Source: Deuterostichococcus epilithicus (lineage: Eukaryota > Chlorophyta > Trebouxiophyceae > Prasiolales > Stichococcaceae). Taken from it: a stretch of 64,000 bases of DNA. Each line of letters starts with the position of its first letter. Position 1 is the first letter of the stretch. Below are positions 1 to 11,924 of the stretch, piece by piece. The notes under the pieces are model-generated. The model searched no databases. It had not been told where the DNA came from and saw nothing but the letters and a program-made list of their open reading frames with translations. Both the position numbers and the translations under genes were made by a program. The stretch covers positions 1,426,001-1,490,000 of the forward strand of contig JAVTLE010000003.1 in NCBI GenBank assembly GCA_033439295.1, given 5' to 3'.

Positions 1-718
1 TGCTCTGCCACCTCGTCGAGCGTGAAGGCATCCTGCTCCGGTCCGGCAAGGACGCTATCAGCGCTCCTCTTTCTTTGAAACTTGCGCGTCTCATTGACCT
101 CTGTGGTCATGGCGCCTTGCGCCCACCGCCGCCCGGGCTACCAGCAGAACGAAGGTGCTGATCACAGTGCTCACAGCTTGAACGGCCGGCAGAGCACCTC
201 AGCGCCTCGGTGCGCGCGGATCCAGGAGCACCAGTGCGGAGTCCAAATTCAACCGGCAGGAAAGTCCTAACTCACAAGTCCCAACCAGCTGTCAGAACGC
301 GTCTACTCTTGACGTCCGGCCAGGCGCGCGTGCAGCAGACGGCGTGCTGGAAAACGAGGGCAACTTCTCCCCCAGGTTACTGATCTCTGACTTGTACTAC
401 AGGGCGGCGAGATAGCCGGGCCTTCTCGACAGCACGCGAGGCTTCGACAGCGAAGCGAACACAATGACAGCAATGCAGGCATCACCCACACCACAACGCT
501 GATCTGTACAACAATTCCTGAAGCGTTCTCTCATCCCGCAGTGCAAAAGATAGCGGTTGCACCTACTGATTGATCGAGGCACACCATGATGCAGACCGGC
601 CATTTGCCAGGTGAATCTGCTCGCATATCGATGTCTGCCTGAAGTCAAGAATGCTCGCTTTGTCGCAGCGCACCCCAATGCTTTTGCGCACGCTGCAGAT
701 GCATTGGCAAGCTACTGC
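1..718. other. Upstream region of the ClpB gene, no gene recognised
   Basis: I recognise no conserved coding segment here on either strand; open frames are short and low in information. The stretch lies directly upstream of the ClpB start and should hold its promoter and 5' leader. The only motif I can point to is a near-canonical heat-shock-element-like array around 514-528, listed separately. Confidence 0.5.
514..528. promoter_or_regulatory. Candidate heat shock element upstream of ClpB
   Basis: The sequence TTC-CT-GAA-GCG-TTC resembles a three-unit heat shock element (alternating nTTCn/nGAAn blocks); the first two units have the canonical two-base gap and the third is offset by one extra base. 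It lies about 190 bp before the first in-frame ATG of ClpB, a gene class usually driven by heat shock factors. Position and motif are seen; function is inferred. Confidence 0.35.
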
Positions 719-3700
719 ATGCTGGCGCAGGAGATGATTCATGCGCCATACATCTGCACTGCAGGTCACACGCAGCGCTGCGCACCGAGTCAGCACAACA
801 GACCGGTGCTCCAGGCGGCCGCAGGCCTGCGACGAGGCACCCCCTTCCAGCCCCAGGCTCATGCGTTGCTGTCCAGCTGCAGCGCCTGCAGAGGCCCGTC
901 AGTGCATCACCTGCAGCCCGGGCAGCCGGCTGCCACAGCACCATCATGGCAGAGAAGGGCCCGCAGGTATGTTTTCGTGGATGCTCTGACTTCATTTGGT
1001 TGGATCCCATATTGCAGAGCTGTTGGCTGTGAGGGCTAGGTGCACGCCAGTCATGACACCATGGTGTGCTGTCCCAGGCGCATGCACACGCGTGCGGCGG
1101 CCAGCACCAGCGGCGGCGGCGGCAAGCGCATCAGTCAGAACGAGTTCACGGAGAAGGCATGGCAGGTGGGCAGGGCAGCTTTGCATGGTACTGGGTGGCT
1201 GGACATTGTGCATTCGTGGCCTGCCTCTGCCAAGTGTCCACCATTGCCAATGCAACAATGAGCTCGGCCAGCTGGCGAGAGGACGTCCAGATTGAGCTGA
1301 GACAAACAAGCTTTTTCGGGGACGTTGTCATGGATGTCAGTCAGACGTCCACAACAGATCCTGAAGCGCTGCGCCGCCAAGTGCAGGCGGTCACAGCGGC
1401 GCCCGAGATCGCGAAGCAGTACTCGCAGCAGATCGTGGAGACGGAGCACCTGCTCAAGGCGCTGCTGGAGCAGCCCAACGGCTTGGCGCGCAAGATCATC
1501 AGCAAGGCAGACGGGAACCCCACCGCGCTGCTGGACGCGACCGAGGCCTTCATCCGGCGGCAGCCCCGCGTCAGCGGCGACTCCTCCCAGGCACGTCCCT
1601 TTCGGAGTGATACAGGTTTCGGAGTGATACTGGTATCGAAACGGGCGCTGAGGCACAGTGCAGCTTCGCATGCGAGCCGCTTGGCAGGCGCTGCGACTTG
1701 TAGGGTGTGTTTCGGTTGGGGTTGCCAATGGTCCACCGCTACTTGTGCGGGGCGCCGGGCGCAGGGATGGCACATTCAAGTCCCTGGCATGCTACAGCTT
1801 GCCATGCATGCAGCACGTCACTAAGGCACTGACAGACGTCCCCTGCCTGCAGATCCTGGGGCGCAACCTGGAGGCCCTCGTGGGGCGCGCGCAGGAGCTG
1901 AAGGGCGACATGAAGGACGACTTTGTTTCAGTGGAGCACCTGCTGCTGGCATACGCCGACGACGCACGCTTTGGGCAGTCCGTGCTGGCGGCCGAGGGCC
2001 TCGACAGTGCCAAGCTGCTGGAGGCAGTCAAGGCGGTGAGGACACCCCTCTGTCTTCCCTCCTCTTTGCTTCTGTGCTTGGTCGATTGTGTGAGGCGCCC
2101 ACGTACACGATGCTGATGCGGCTCCTGTGTAAGCTGTCGCTGTGGCTTGGGCCATCGCGGCTGGCCGCTGCTCCTGACCGAGACCGTTGGGTGTGTGTGG
2201 CTTCAGCTGCGCAAGGCAGTCTTGTGGCGCCACGGTCTGTATGCTGACAGCCGAAACACGTGCCTTCCGGGGGACAGGTGCGGGGCAGCAACAGGGTAAC
2301 AGACCAGGACCCAGAGGGCAAGTACGAAGCCTTGTCCAAGTACGGCCGGGACCTGACGGTGGCCGCCCGTGACGGCAAGCTGGACCCCGTGATCGGCCGC
2401 GACGATGAGATCAGGCAAGACCCATGATTCAGAGGTTTCATCGTTCTGGAAACTTGATCCTGCTGTTTGGGACTGCACTCGATGACCTGCAGAAGGCACC
2501 TTGGCGAGCTTGTTCCAAGCAATTGCAGGCCACGCAGTGAGCTGGCACCTGAGGCGTCTGCTCTGCTGGCTTGCAGGCGAGCAATCCAGATCCTGTCGCG
2601 GCGCACGAAGAACAACCCGGTGCTCATCGGCGAGCCGGGTGTTGGCAAGACTGCTGCGGTGGAGGGCCTCGCGCAGCGCATTGTGGACAACGATGTGCCA
2701 GACGCCCTGCAGGCATGTGCTGGAGCAGCTGACTCCTTGTAGCCTAGGCGACTTGCAGAGGACGCTCGTTGTACTGACATTCGATGCTACCAGCCACTGT
2801 GCAGCAGTCACAGCACATGTCGCGGCAAGGTCCTCAGAAGGCGATTGCAGCCTCCCTGTGTTGGTGCAGGACAAAACCATATGGGCACTGGACATGGGCG
2901 CTCTCATTGCGGGCGCCAAGTACCGTGGCGAATTTGAAGACCGCCTGAAGGTACTATAGTACCTCTTGCCTTTCGCAGCAGCAGCTGCCTAAAGTTGCAA
3001 GAGCATGCACACGTAGACCCCTGCTGTGGAGTCATTGAGTTGCCACTGCTGATCTTGTACCGATCTAGCAATGTCTAGCAATGAGGGACGGATGTGCATT
3101 TGCGTTGTCAGCATGCGGTGTTTTCTGCACGCGCAGGCCGTCATCAAGGAGGTGACGGACTCCAACGGCCGCATCATCCTGTTCATTGACGAGGTCCACA
3201 CCATCTTAGGTGCGGTTTTCAATCTGCGCCATGCGTTGCGCTCGTCTCAGCCCCTCAAAGACTCACTTGTCACCGTAGTGCAAGAGAACCCATGATTGAT
3301 CAACGGCAATGCAGCCAGTGCGACACATGCAGTGGGCGGCGGGTGGCGGAATTCGATTGATGACGGTCTCACCTATAAGGCGTGCGCCTCGTATTGTCTG
3401 GCTCACATCAAACACAAATTTGCGAGGGGTGCAGGGAACTGCAACTCTTGTCGTGTCGGCGCAGGCGCCTCAGGGCTCCATGCACGCGCCCAATCTGCTG
3501 AAGTCGGCTGGCTCACAGCAGCCAACAGCTCTTACACAGATACTCAAGGGTTCTGCACAGCTGAAACGACAGCTGTCTCCCGGGCTCAGGCGCGGGCGCC
3601 TCGGAGGGCTCCATGGACGCGGCAAACCTGCTTAAGCCAATGCTGGGGCGCGGCGAGCTCCGCTGCATCGGCGCCACCACACTCGACGAGTACCGCAAGT

Positions 3701-6700
3701 ACATCGAGAAGGACCCGGCCCTGGAGCGCCGCTTCCAGCAGGTCGTCGTGCACGAGCCGAGCGTCATCGACACCATCTCCATCCTCCGCGGCCTGCGCGA
3801 GCGGTGATTCACCCTCCCACTCTCCCATCCCTTGTGCCTTGTTGTAAGCACCGCATCCTCTGCTGCTGGGGGTCGCTTGCTGGTCTCGCCTTCGAAGCTA
3901 CAGGCTTGTGGTCACATGGTGGCAAAGGCTGCCGTGGCACGGGACATGTCGACCCACCGCCTGGCGTGCAAGCCCCACAGGAGGTCTTCTGTGTCTGTCT
4001 GCACAGACTCGACTTGGATGCAGGCCCGTTCTCACCTGCCATGGCCTGCCTGCGCAGGTACGAGCTGCATCATGGCGTGCGCATCAGCGACAGCGCACTG
4101 GTGGATGCGGCGGAGCTCAGCAACCGGTACATCGCGGACCGCTTCCTGCCAGACAAGGCCATTGACATCATCGACGAGTCGGCGGCCAAGCTGAAGATGG
4201 AGATCACCAGCAAGCCGCTGGCGCTGGACGAGATCGACCGCAAGGTGCGGTTTCCAGAGTTCCGGGCTTTTGGGTACTGGGGCCCTGATTTGTTCTTGGG
4301 TTCATGGTCGGCAGGTCCAGGGGCAGTGGCAGTGTAGCGCTGACTCTGCACAGGGCCCTGATCAGACGCATCTAGGCAGAGTCGAGACCCCTGGCGTCTG
4401 CACTGCAATGCAGACATCCTGCGCTTGCTGTTGCTTTCACAATCTTCAAAATCTTCACAATTTTCACAATCAAGATGCTCACTCTCATGTCGTGTTGGTC
4501 CCCGACACAGCCGAGCACCCCCTCAGCCGCTTCTGCCTCCCCTGCAGGCCTTGCGCAGCACGTTCGACATGGTTGACAAGGTTCAAGCGCTTTGATCACC
4601 CCTTTCCGTTCCCGCATTGAACAGGTGCTGCAGCTGGAGATGGAGCGCTTTTCGCTGTCGAAGGGCGCCGACAGCGATCGGGCGGCTGGGGCACGCCTCA
4701 AGGGCATCGACAAGCAGCTCAAGCAACTCAAGGATCAGCAAAAGGTTGGCGATTCTCCTTGCGACCACAATTCGCACATCAGGACGGCTGGCTCAGGGGA
4801 TGCCAGCCTTGCGGTATCCACAGGAGCTTTTGCTTCGAGCACAGAAGCCAGTGAGCCGATGTGCCTGCAGGCCGCCGAGGCGTTGCCGTATGACCAGAAT
4901 ATCAATTTCCGAATGCTCTTGGTAGGACGCGGCGGCCGACTGCTCCTGCTAGGACGCGGCGGCCAAATGCTCCTGCTAGGACGCCGCGGCCAACTGGGAG
5001 CGAGAGCGCGACAAGATACAGCGCCGGCAGGACATTGTCAAGCCGTGGCCATCTTGGGAAGCTGACCGTGTCACATTATTTGCTATCCTCGCAGGACCTG
5101 GCGGCTAACTGGGAGCGGGAGCGGGACGAGATGAAGCATCTGCAGAACATCAAGGCGGAGATGGACCGCGTAAATTTGGAGATCCAGAACGCAGAGCGCG
5201 ACTACGACCTCAACCACGCCGCGGAGCTCAAGTATGGCACCCTCATCCAGCTGCAAAAGCAGCTGCAGGAGGCTGAGACCGCCCTGGAGGCTCAGGTGCG
5301 CCCCCCGCAACCACCCCCCAACCCACCCCACTGGCTCGGGGGTGCCTCCTCTAAGGCACACGGCGGGCAGGCTGGGGACACGCACCGCACTTCTGCATGA
5401 GCATCTGCGACGGGGCCTGCGTCGCGCCTGCAGCAGGCAGCATGTCACACAGCACAGAGCATGCAGCATATATTCTCGTACATTTCCTTTGTGCATGTAC
5501 ATCCAGAAAGTCTTTCGCATTGCTGTGCCTCGGAAATATCAGGCACTGCAATAGATGCGGCGGGTGTCGAACGGAGCGGGCGCAGCGCACATCTTGTCGG
5601 TGTCATCCGGCAAGTCGCGCTCGTCTGCCAAGGGCTCACCAGAAACGGATCCAGTGTACTCTCTGTTTGGCTGTGTCTGGTTTTCAGCCCTTTACAGTGC
5701 TCCACAGTTCGCTGAATGCATATCTGTGACCTGCCGCAGACGGACGGCGTGCGCATGCTGCGGGAGGTGGTGACGGAGGTGGATGTCGCAGACATCGTGT
5801 CCAAGTGGACCGGCATCCCTGTCTCCAAGCTGGTCGCCTCGGAGCGGGAGAAGCTGCTGCACCTCAACGATGTGCTGCACCAGCGGGTGGTGGGCCAGGA
5901 CGAGGCCGTGGAGGCCGTCGCAGACGCCATCCAGAGGTGTGGAGGATTCAGAATGGGGAAGTTCAGGGGTTCACTCATTGGTGAGACGGTCTGTTGTGCC
6001 TGGTTTCGTGGGCCAAGCCGAGGCCATGGTCGATGCCGTCCAGAGTTACAGGGCATCTTTTGATGTCACCTTCTGGAGCGGCATAATCCACACAGATCCC
6101 ATGCTATGCTTCAGCGCTCATTGAGGGTCCCACAATTGGCCTGCACGAGGCGTTGGGAGGCAGGCGCTCCGGAGCTGTGCCTCTGTATGGCACTGGAGTG
6201 CAGTGCCGCTGCCGCGTGAGGCTCCCAGCGCTGTGGTCCTGTCAACCGAACATGGCCTCGGCCTTTCATCAACGACACAGGGGCAGCCGCACGCGCCGCT
6301 CTGCCTCTGCCGGCGCCACAGGCCGCGTCCCCATCTTTGGTACATCGCCGCTGATATGCGCTGGATCCCAGCCCGTCCGCAGGTTGCGCGCGGGGACGTC
6401 CGACCCGAACTGCCCCATCGGCAGCTGGTTGTGCCTGGACCCCCAACCGGCATCAGCAGACGGGGCTTGGTTCGACTGCTGCTCACGCCCTGGTCAATGG
6501 TTTGTCACAGGTCACGTGCAGGGCTGAGCGACCCGAACCGCCCGATTGCCAGCTTCATGTTCCTGGGCCCCACCGGCGTCGGCAAGACGGAGCTGGCCAA
6601 GGCGCTGGCGTCCTACCTGTTCAACACCGAGGAAGCCATCGTGCGCATCGACATGTCGGAGTACATGGAGAAGCACACCGTCAGCCGCCTCGTGGGCGCG

Positions 6701-8851
6701 CCGCCAGGTGCGGGGCTGGAACTAGCCTTGCCGAGGAACACGAAGCCTGGAGACTGATTCTTTGGCAGGATCCGACCGCGCAGCCATGCTTGCGAAACCA
6801 CTGTCGATGCACGCCCTCTGGGACACTCGGCGGCCTCCTGGCGCTGCATTCCATGGTGTGCGCTCGGTTGTCAATCTGTCAGCCGCAAAGCTGTCAGCTG
6901 CCATGCTGGACGCCTGCCATTTGCTGGCTTTGTGGTCAGTGTGTGCCATAACTGGTCTGATCCGGGAAATCTGCTGCTTGTTGCGCCTGGAGGCTCTGAG
7001 GGTGCTCAGCGCTGCTCATGCCACAGCTGCACAGACGCTGATGGTGCTGACACCCTCGCGATGAGGCACACCCCTGATTGGAGTAGCTGTCACATGCAGG
7101 CTATGTGGGCTATGATGAGGGCGGGCAGCTGACAGAGGCGGTGCGGCGGCGACCCTACTCTGTCGTCTTGTTTGACGAGGTAAGCATCGTGGCCGGCATG
7201 ATGCCTGTTTCGATGTGCGTCATACCCATGTGCCATGATGCTTATCAGCTCAAGTGCTCAAGTGCTCCAGTGCTAAACCCTAAAACTCTTGAGCACAGCA
7301 AGGCTCTGGACGTCCGCATTTCAAATCCTTGCTGCTCTGACAGCAGCCTCGACTTCTGCTTACTGTGTGCCGGCTGCAGGTGGAGAAGGCACACGCGGAT
7401 GTGTTCAACATCCTGCTGCAGATCCTGGACGACGGCATGGTCACCGACAGCCAGGGCCGCAAGGTGTCCTTCAAAAACACCATCATCATCATGACCAGGT
7501 GAGGCACAGGCCGCTGACCGACTGTCCCTGCCCGGTTCTCCAACCTGATCCTCCACCCGCTGCCGCCGCTGCAGGAGCCCTGCTGTCATCCGTGCGTCAG
7601 CCATCCGTGCCTGCGCCTCGCTGACTCCGGGTGTGTTGCGTCTCCGCAGCAACATGGGGTCGACAGCCATCCTGGAGATGGGCGGCAAGGAGCCGGAGCG
7701 TGTGAAGGACGTCGTCATGGACCAGGTGCGCCTTGTGGAATTGGCTCTTTGTATGTTGGGCCTGTATAACTTAATTTCTGCCGAGCGCGTGAGGGATGTC
7801 CTCATCGTCCAGATGCGCCCTGTCGTTTTAGGGTCCAGGGTTCAAGGCCCTCGGCTATGTGGCAGATGCTCTGTAAGGTGCTCTATGAGCACGTTCAGCA
7901 GTCTACACACACAGCATCGTAGCAGCACGAGCAGGCAGCCTTGAGGTCTGTTCCCCTCCCCATGCACCCACAGCTGCCGACAGGTTCTTGCTGACAAAGC
8001 TCCCCTGCCGCCAAAACAAGTCAAATCTCAAGCCTTACCCAGCTCTGCTTGCGCGCAGGTGCGGTCACACTTCCGGCCGGAGTTTGTCAACCGGATCGAC
8101 GAGTTCATCGTGTTTGGCGGCCTCAACCGGGAGCAGATTGCCGTCATCGTGCGCCTGCAAGCTAAGCGGGTGGCGGAACGCCTCGCCTCCCGCAAGATCA
8201 AGCTGCAACTGGACGACTCGGCGGTCAACTACTTGGCAGACAAGGTGCGAGATGCTGCTTCACTCACGCTATCTCGTTCACCCCAGTGTGTGGCGCGCTG
8301 TGGCAGAACCCATCATGTGGCTTTAGCATTGTGTTTGGTTTGGCTGCGTGAGGCTCCGATGTGATCCTGAGGATCGTGGCATGTGTGGGCCCCATTCTGC
8401 GACGCTGACTGCTGCTGTGACTCTCTCGCTCATACAGGGCTTCGATCCGGTGTTTGGCGCACGGCCGGTGAAGCGCGCGGTGCAGCAGCAGCTGGAGACG
8501 GTCATCGCTAAGGCGCTGTTACGCGGCGAGTTCGGCGAGGAGGATGTGGTGCGACATCTTGCCTGTGGCACCACATTATGATGTTCGTGTGCGCAGCATC
8601 AGATTGCTACGAGCATGCATTCGAGCATCTTGATTGGCATCTGCAGTGCCGCAAGCATTTGCGAGCTTCACTGCAGGGTGAATGATGCCTTCTTGGTTGC
8701 GTGATTGCAGATCGTGGTGTCGGCGCCAAAGGAGGGGGCGCCGGACCAGGTGGTGCTCAGCCACGGCACGCGTCCCAAGGGCCACGGCCTGAGCGACAGC
8801 AGCTTGCTGGGCACGGCCTCAGTGTCGGACTCGTATGACATGGCGGCGTAG
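719..8851 (+). CDS. CLPB3: Plastid-type ClpB disaggregase (Hsp100), about 20 exons
   Basis: AAA+ unfoldase that works with Hsp70/DnaJ to rescue aggregated proteins; the sequence is closest to the plant organellar ClpB3 type. In order: an Arg/Ser/Ala-rich N-terminal presequence (719-966 plus the start of exon 2), the Clp N domain ([32 protein letters not shown]), AAA-1 with Walker A GEPGVGKT (about 2628) and Walker [11 protein letters not shown] (about 3173), the coiled-coil middle domain (about 4620-5295), AAA-2 with Walker A GPTGVGKT (about 6570) and Walker [11 protein letters not shown] (split by an intron at 7181-7378), and a C-terminal [13 protein letters not shown] small domain. The protein ends at TAG 8849-8851 with DSYDMAA. 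ATG 719 is the first in-frame Met; 734 is equally possible. No break is seen. Four introns contain decayed copies of adjacent exon edges (see findings). Confidence 0.95.
3457..3508 (+). repeat. Decayed copy of the following ClpB exon start
   Basis: About 52 bp inside the ClpB intron 3211-3589 match the first 57 bp of the real exon at 3589-3645 ([16 protein letters not shown]) at roughly 80 percent. They are in the same orientation, about 130 bp upstream. The copy is not needed for the protein. Confidence 0.75.
4434..4473 (+). repeat. Short tandem repeat in a ClpB intron
   Basis: About four imperfect units of the 9-10-mer AATCTTCACA (with AATCTTCAAA and ATTTTCACA variants) lie head to tail in an AT-rich patch of the intron before the exon starting near 4623. 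This is a simple minisatellite with no visible coding role. Confidence 0.6.
4915..5042 (+). repeat. Triplicated junction fragment and pseudo-exon in a ClpB intron
   Basis: The unit CTGCTAGGACGCGGCGGCC occurs nearly three times in a row (4921-4993). The last copy runs into 45 more bases matching the real exon at 5093-5155 at about 75-80 percent. Read in frame it gives [18 protein letters not shown], against [18 protein letters not shown] in the true middle domain. The copy keeps an AG in front but shows no clear donor behind. Confidence 0.8.
6007..6047 (+). repeat. Decayed copy of the preceding ClpB exon end
   Basis: The segment GTGGGCCAAGCCGAGGCCAT and following bases to about 6047 repeat the end of the exon at 5889-5938 ([17 protein letters not shown]) with small gaps. 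The copy is on the same strand, 70 bp into the downstream intron. Confidence 0.65.
6377..6465 (+). repeat. Decayed copy of the ClpB AAA-2 Walker A exon start
   Basis: About 85 bp align to the real exon start at 6510-6598 (acceptor, then [22 protein letters not shown]) at roughly 70 percent, including the acceptor-side AG. The copy has lost the P-loop codons, so it is not an alternative functional exon. Confidence 0.7.
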
Positions 8852-9407
8852 GCGGCTGGTCGGTAATTGATGGCAGGCAGCGACAAGAGGCAGTGTGCCT
8901 CCGGTGGGGGTCGGACTTCGTAGGGCCGCAGTCAGGGTTCTGGTTTCTGTGTTGTGATTCGTTGTTGTCGAACAAATTGTAGCTTGTAGGCTGTAGATGC
9001 TCGCGCTGGTCATTTCACGTACGCGCGTGTTCTGAGGTCAACGTATTTATCGTGCAGTCGTCACGACGGAAGGAACAATTTTGGTGGATGTTTGTAAGTC
9101 TCTGAGCTGTTGGAGTGCCGAACTTACAACCTCGATCTCTGCTGAACAGCAAGCGTGCGCCGCAGTCCCCTGATCAAGTGCTGCATTTGCATGACGCGTA
9201 AATTTCATACGCAACCCATATTTCACAATCTCCGTGTAAACAGCAGGTTACTTTGGATTAAGGCACGCCAGCAGCAACTCAGTCGCACTGTATTGCACCT
9301 TTTCTGAGGATTGTTCCGTCAATTGCTCACCAATCCTCACAACTCTTGACGCATCATCATCTTCGTCTACCTACTAACGTGAAAACAAAACGACATATTG
9401 ATACAGA
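8852..9407. other. ClpB 3' end and HCF164 promoter region
   Basis: No conserved coding segment seen. The stretch separates two genes on the same strand and becomes AT-richer towards 9180-9400. A TGTAA at 9235-9239 could be the ClpB polyadenylation signal. Confidence 0.5.
9235..9239 (+). terminator. Candidate polyadenylation signal TGTAA (ClpB)
   Basis: TGTAA is the usual polyadenylation signal of chlorophyte nuclear genes. This one lies about 385 bp after the ClpB stop and before the next gene on the strand. A five-base match alone is weak. Confidence 0.35.
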
Positions 9408-10568
9408 ATGATCTCCGTATCATGCATCACCACAGCACACAAGTGTGCAGCGGTACCAGCTTGGCTACCCGCATGCGGGTCCATCCGTCGGCAACAAGCT
9501 TTCCAAGCGGCATCCGCACAGCCCCAGACACGCGGGAAACGGTGTGTGCTCAGTCAAGCAGCCTCCTCGGAGGAGGACCGCGCTGTGGCAATGGACGACA
9601 CGGAGGCATTGCCTATCCCCATCATCCCCACGGAGGCGCCCTCTGTGCCGTCAAAGCTGCCGCTGGCGCTGGGCGCCGTGGCGCTCGGAGCTGCGGTCTT
9701 CCTAGCCACGCGGCTTGGCGGCGGCGCGGGCGCAGTGACATTCGAGACGCTGCAGTCTGATGCTGTGCCACTGTCGGCAGCGCTGGCGAACAACCGGCCA
9801 TCCGTCATTGAGTTCTATGCCAGCTGGTGGGTGTTACTGCAGACCGCCGTTCGAGTTCGTCAGACTGCGAATTCACAGCGCTGACTGCAGTGTACATTAT
9901 ACTGCAGACAAATATTTGCAGTGCCATCCAGATCGGCAGCCGCTGGCATGTACCACCCGGGCATGACTGCTGCGACGGCAATGCGGCAGGTGCGAGGTGT
10001 GCCGGGAGCTGCTGCCGGACACCGTCGAGGTGGAGCGCGCGTACAGGGACCAGGTCAACTTCGTGGCGCTGAACGTGGACAACAGCAAGTGGGCGCCCGA
10101 GGTCGCAGAGTACGGCGTGAACGGTGAGCCCCACATTGAAGCGCTCAGCGCTGGCTTTTGACTCTGGTTTCGGCTTCGGCTTCCTCCACCTTTGTACAAC
10201 CGTGCCTCGTCTCGCTGGCTGTGTGCAGGCATCCCCCAGTATGTATTCCTGGACGGCAGCGGCAAGGTGCAGGCATCAGCGGCTGGGAAGGTCCCACGCC
10301 AGGTGACGCGCTTGTTATCGGATGTTGTGCGCCACTTGCTTCACGACCAGCTAAGCTGCACCAGCACCAGGTGGCACGGGCAATGAGCAGTGGAGGACGT
10401 GACGAAGTGTTCCGTTCTCACATAAAGGTCCTGGAGCAGAACCTAGCAGCGCTTGCGAAGGGGCAGCCGCTACCGTTCGCACGCGTGCGGGAGGCGAGTT
10501 CGGAGCTGCCCACCGCTGGTGCAGTGACCGCGCCGCGCGCGCAGGTTGGGCCGAGGGCCCACGGCTGA
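9408..10568 (+). CDS. HCF164: HCF164-like thylakoid thioredoxin
   Basis: Membrane-anchored thioredoxin-like protein; in plants HCF164 carries reducing equivalents across the thylakoid membrane and is needed for cytochrome b6f assembly. About 255 residues in four exons (9408-9826, 9990-10123, 10229-10302, 10428-10568). Residues 1-60 look like a plastid transit peptide, residues 84-101 are a hydrophobic anchor ([18 protein letters not shown]), and the thioredoxin fold follows with active site WCEVC (the W codon is split by intron 1) and the cis-Pro loop GIPQYVFLD. The tail contains PFARVRE and ends RAHG, close to the plant HCF164 C-terminus. The start is the first ATG in frame and gives a plausible presequence. 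ClpB precedes it on the same strand. Confidence 0.92.
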
Positions 10569-11009
10569 TTTCTCAAACTTTTCAATCTACAGTGCCCATT
10601 CCGTGTGGCGAATTACTGACACTAATCCACGAGCCATTGACTGTAGCATCTGCTGAAGGATTGCCAGCGCAAGGATTGCAAAGCGTTGCTGTGATCCTAC
10701 TGCCACATGGTTGTTGTGACAACGAGTGCTGCAGCATGGCCACGAACTTGCTGTGCGATTGAACAGAAGCCGCTTGCGACGATAGAACAGCTTCCCACCA
10801 AGATTACACGATTCTCCAGGCTGCAACCGCCATTCCATCCGTCCCCAAAGATGCCCGTTGCTGCTGTCGGGCTTGTATTGGAGGCATACCCATACGCACG
10901 AGGTCTAACACAGAGCACTGGCCGTCGTACAAGCAGCTCGCTGCACGGATAGCCAGGCCGCGGTATGTGCAGTTCCGCAGGGCGCCGCCGGCCCTGCAAC
11001 ACCCGTCGC
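10569..11009. other. Convergent 3' region between HCF164 and the next gene
   Basis: Gap between two convergent genes; it should hold both 3' untranslated regions. I see no conserved coding segment and no strong repeat. Confidence 0.5.
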
Positions 11010-11924
11010 TCACTCCTTTTCGCGCCCTGCCCGGTTCTCGCCGTAGCCCTTGATGGGTGGCGTGTGCGTCGGCACCATGCGGTCTGCCGGGAAAGGGGTG
11101 AAGTCCGGCTGCGCACACAGCTGAAACAGCATCATGCATCTGACCACCCGCCGATGTAGCATTGTGACATGTGCAAGGACAGCAGTGACATCGAACCTCC
11201 AATCTTGTCACCTGTAATGGCTCCAGGTGCAGCGCCATCCGCGTTGCGCACACGACCATTTTCGGGCAGTCTGAGATGATCGCATCCTACCTGTTCTGCC
11301 GCCTCTCGCAACTGCGGCGGCAGCGCCGCCAGTGCGGCCTCCTTCAGCTGGATCTTGCGCGACAGGTCGCGCTGCCAGGCCCTGTGCTCCGCCATCTTGC
11401 GGCGGCTGTACGCCTTTGCCCGTGCGGTGTACTCCGCTTGCAGCTCCGGCGACAGCTGCTCATGGTCGACCTCCGCCGGCGTCAGGGCCTGCAGGCCAAC
11501 ATGTGCGTCCTTGCTCTTGCCGACGCTGTGACGGGTGCGGACCTTGCTCCTCACGGCATCTGTTAGGCTGCTGGCCCAGCGCTGCCTATGAGAATGCAGA
11601 ACATCTGGGATGCTCTCCCGCCATCAGAAGGTGACGCGCAGCAGCTCAGTTCGCATTCCATCAGCCCGCGCGCATCGTCATGACGAGTCCGAACCCCTTC
11701 TGGCAGACCTTAAGCAGCAGTTGGTGCTTCTTGTCCTTCGAGTCCTCGTCCCTAGCGACCGTGCCAGACGACGCCGGCTTGGGCTTGGCCGCCTGCTTCT
11801 GCTTCTGAGCGGGTGCGGCCTTTGCCTTTGCTGCCGTGGCAAACTCCTCAAACTGCGTGTTCTGCACCGATGCAGAGGCTGCCTGGATGCGGGACCGCAG
11901 GGCCGTGGCCGTCCTCCTCAACAT
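11010..11924 (-). CDS. Conserved plant/algal small protein, probably mitochondrial
   Basis: Three exons on the minus strand (11924-11709, 11488-11291, 11120-11010) give about 174 residues. The N-terminus MLRRTATALRSRIQAASASV looks like a mitochondrial presequence and is followed by a Lys/Ala/Gln-rich stretch. The conserved part reads KAYSRRKMAEHRAWQRDL, then IQLKEAALAALPPQLREAA and, in the last exon, PDFTPFPADRMVPTHTPPIKG. I recall the same pattern (Trp-Lys/Arg-Asp-Leu, ALP-x-x-LR-x-AA, TPFP, TPPI-x-GY) in small uncharacterised plant proteins; a mitoribosomal role is possible but I cannot prove it. It is divergent from the phosphoglucomutase gene across about 530 bp. Confidence 0.7.
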
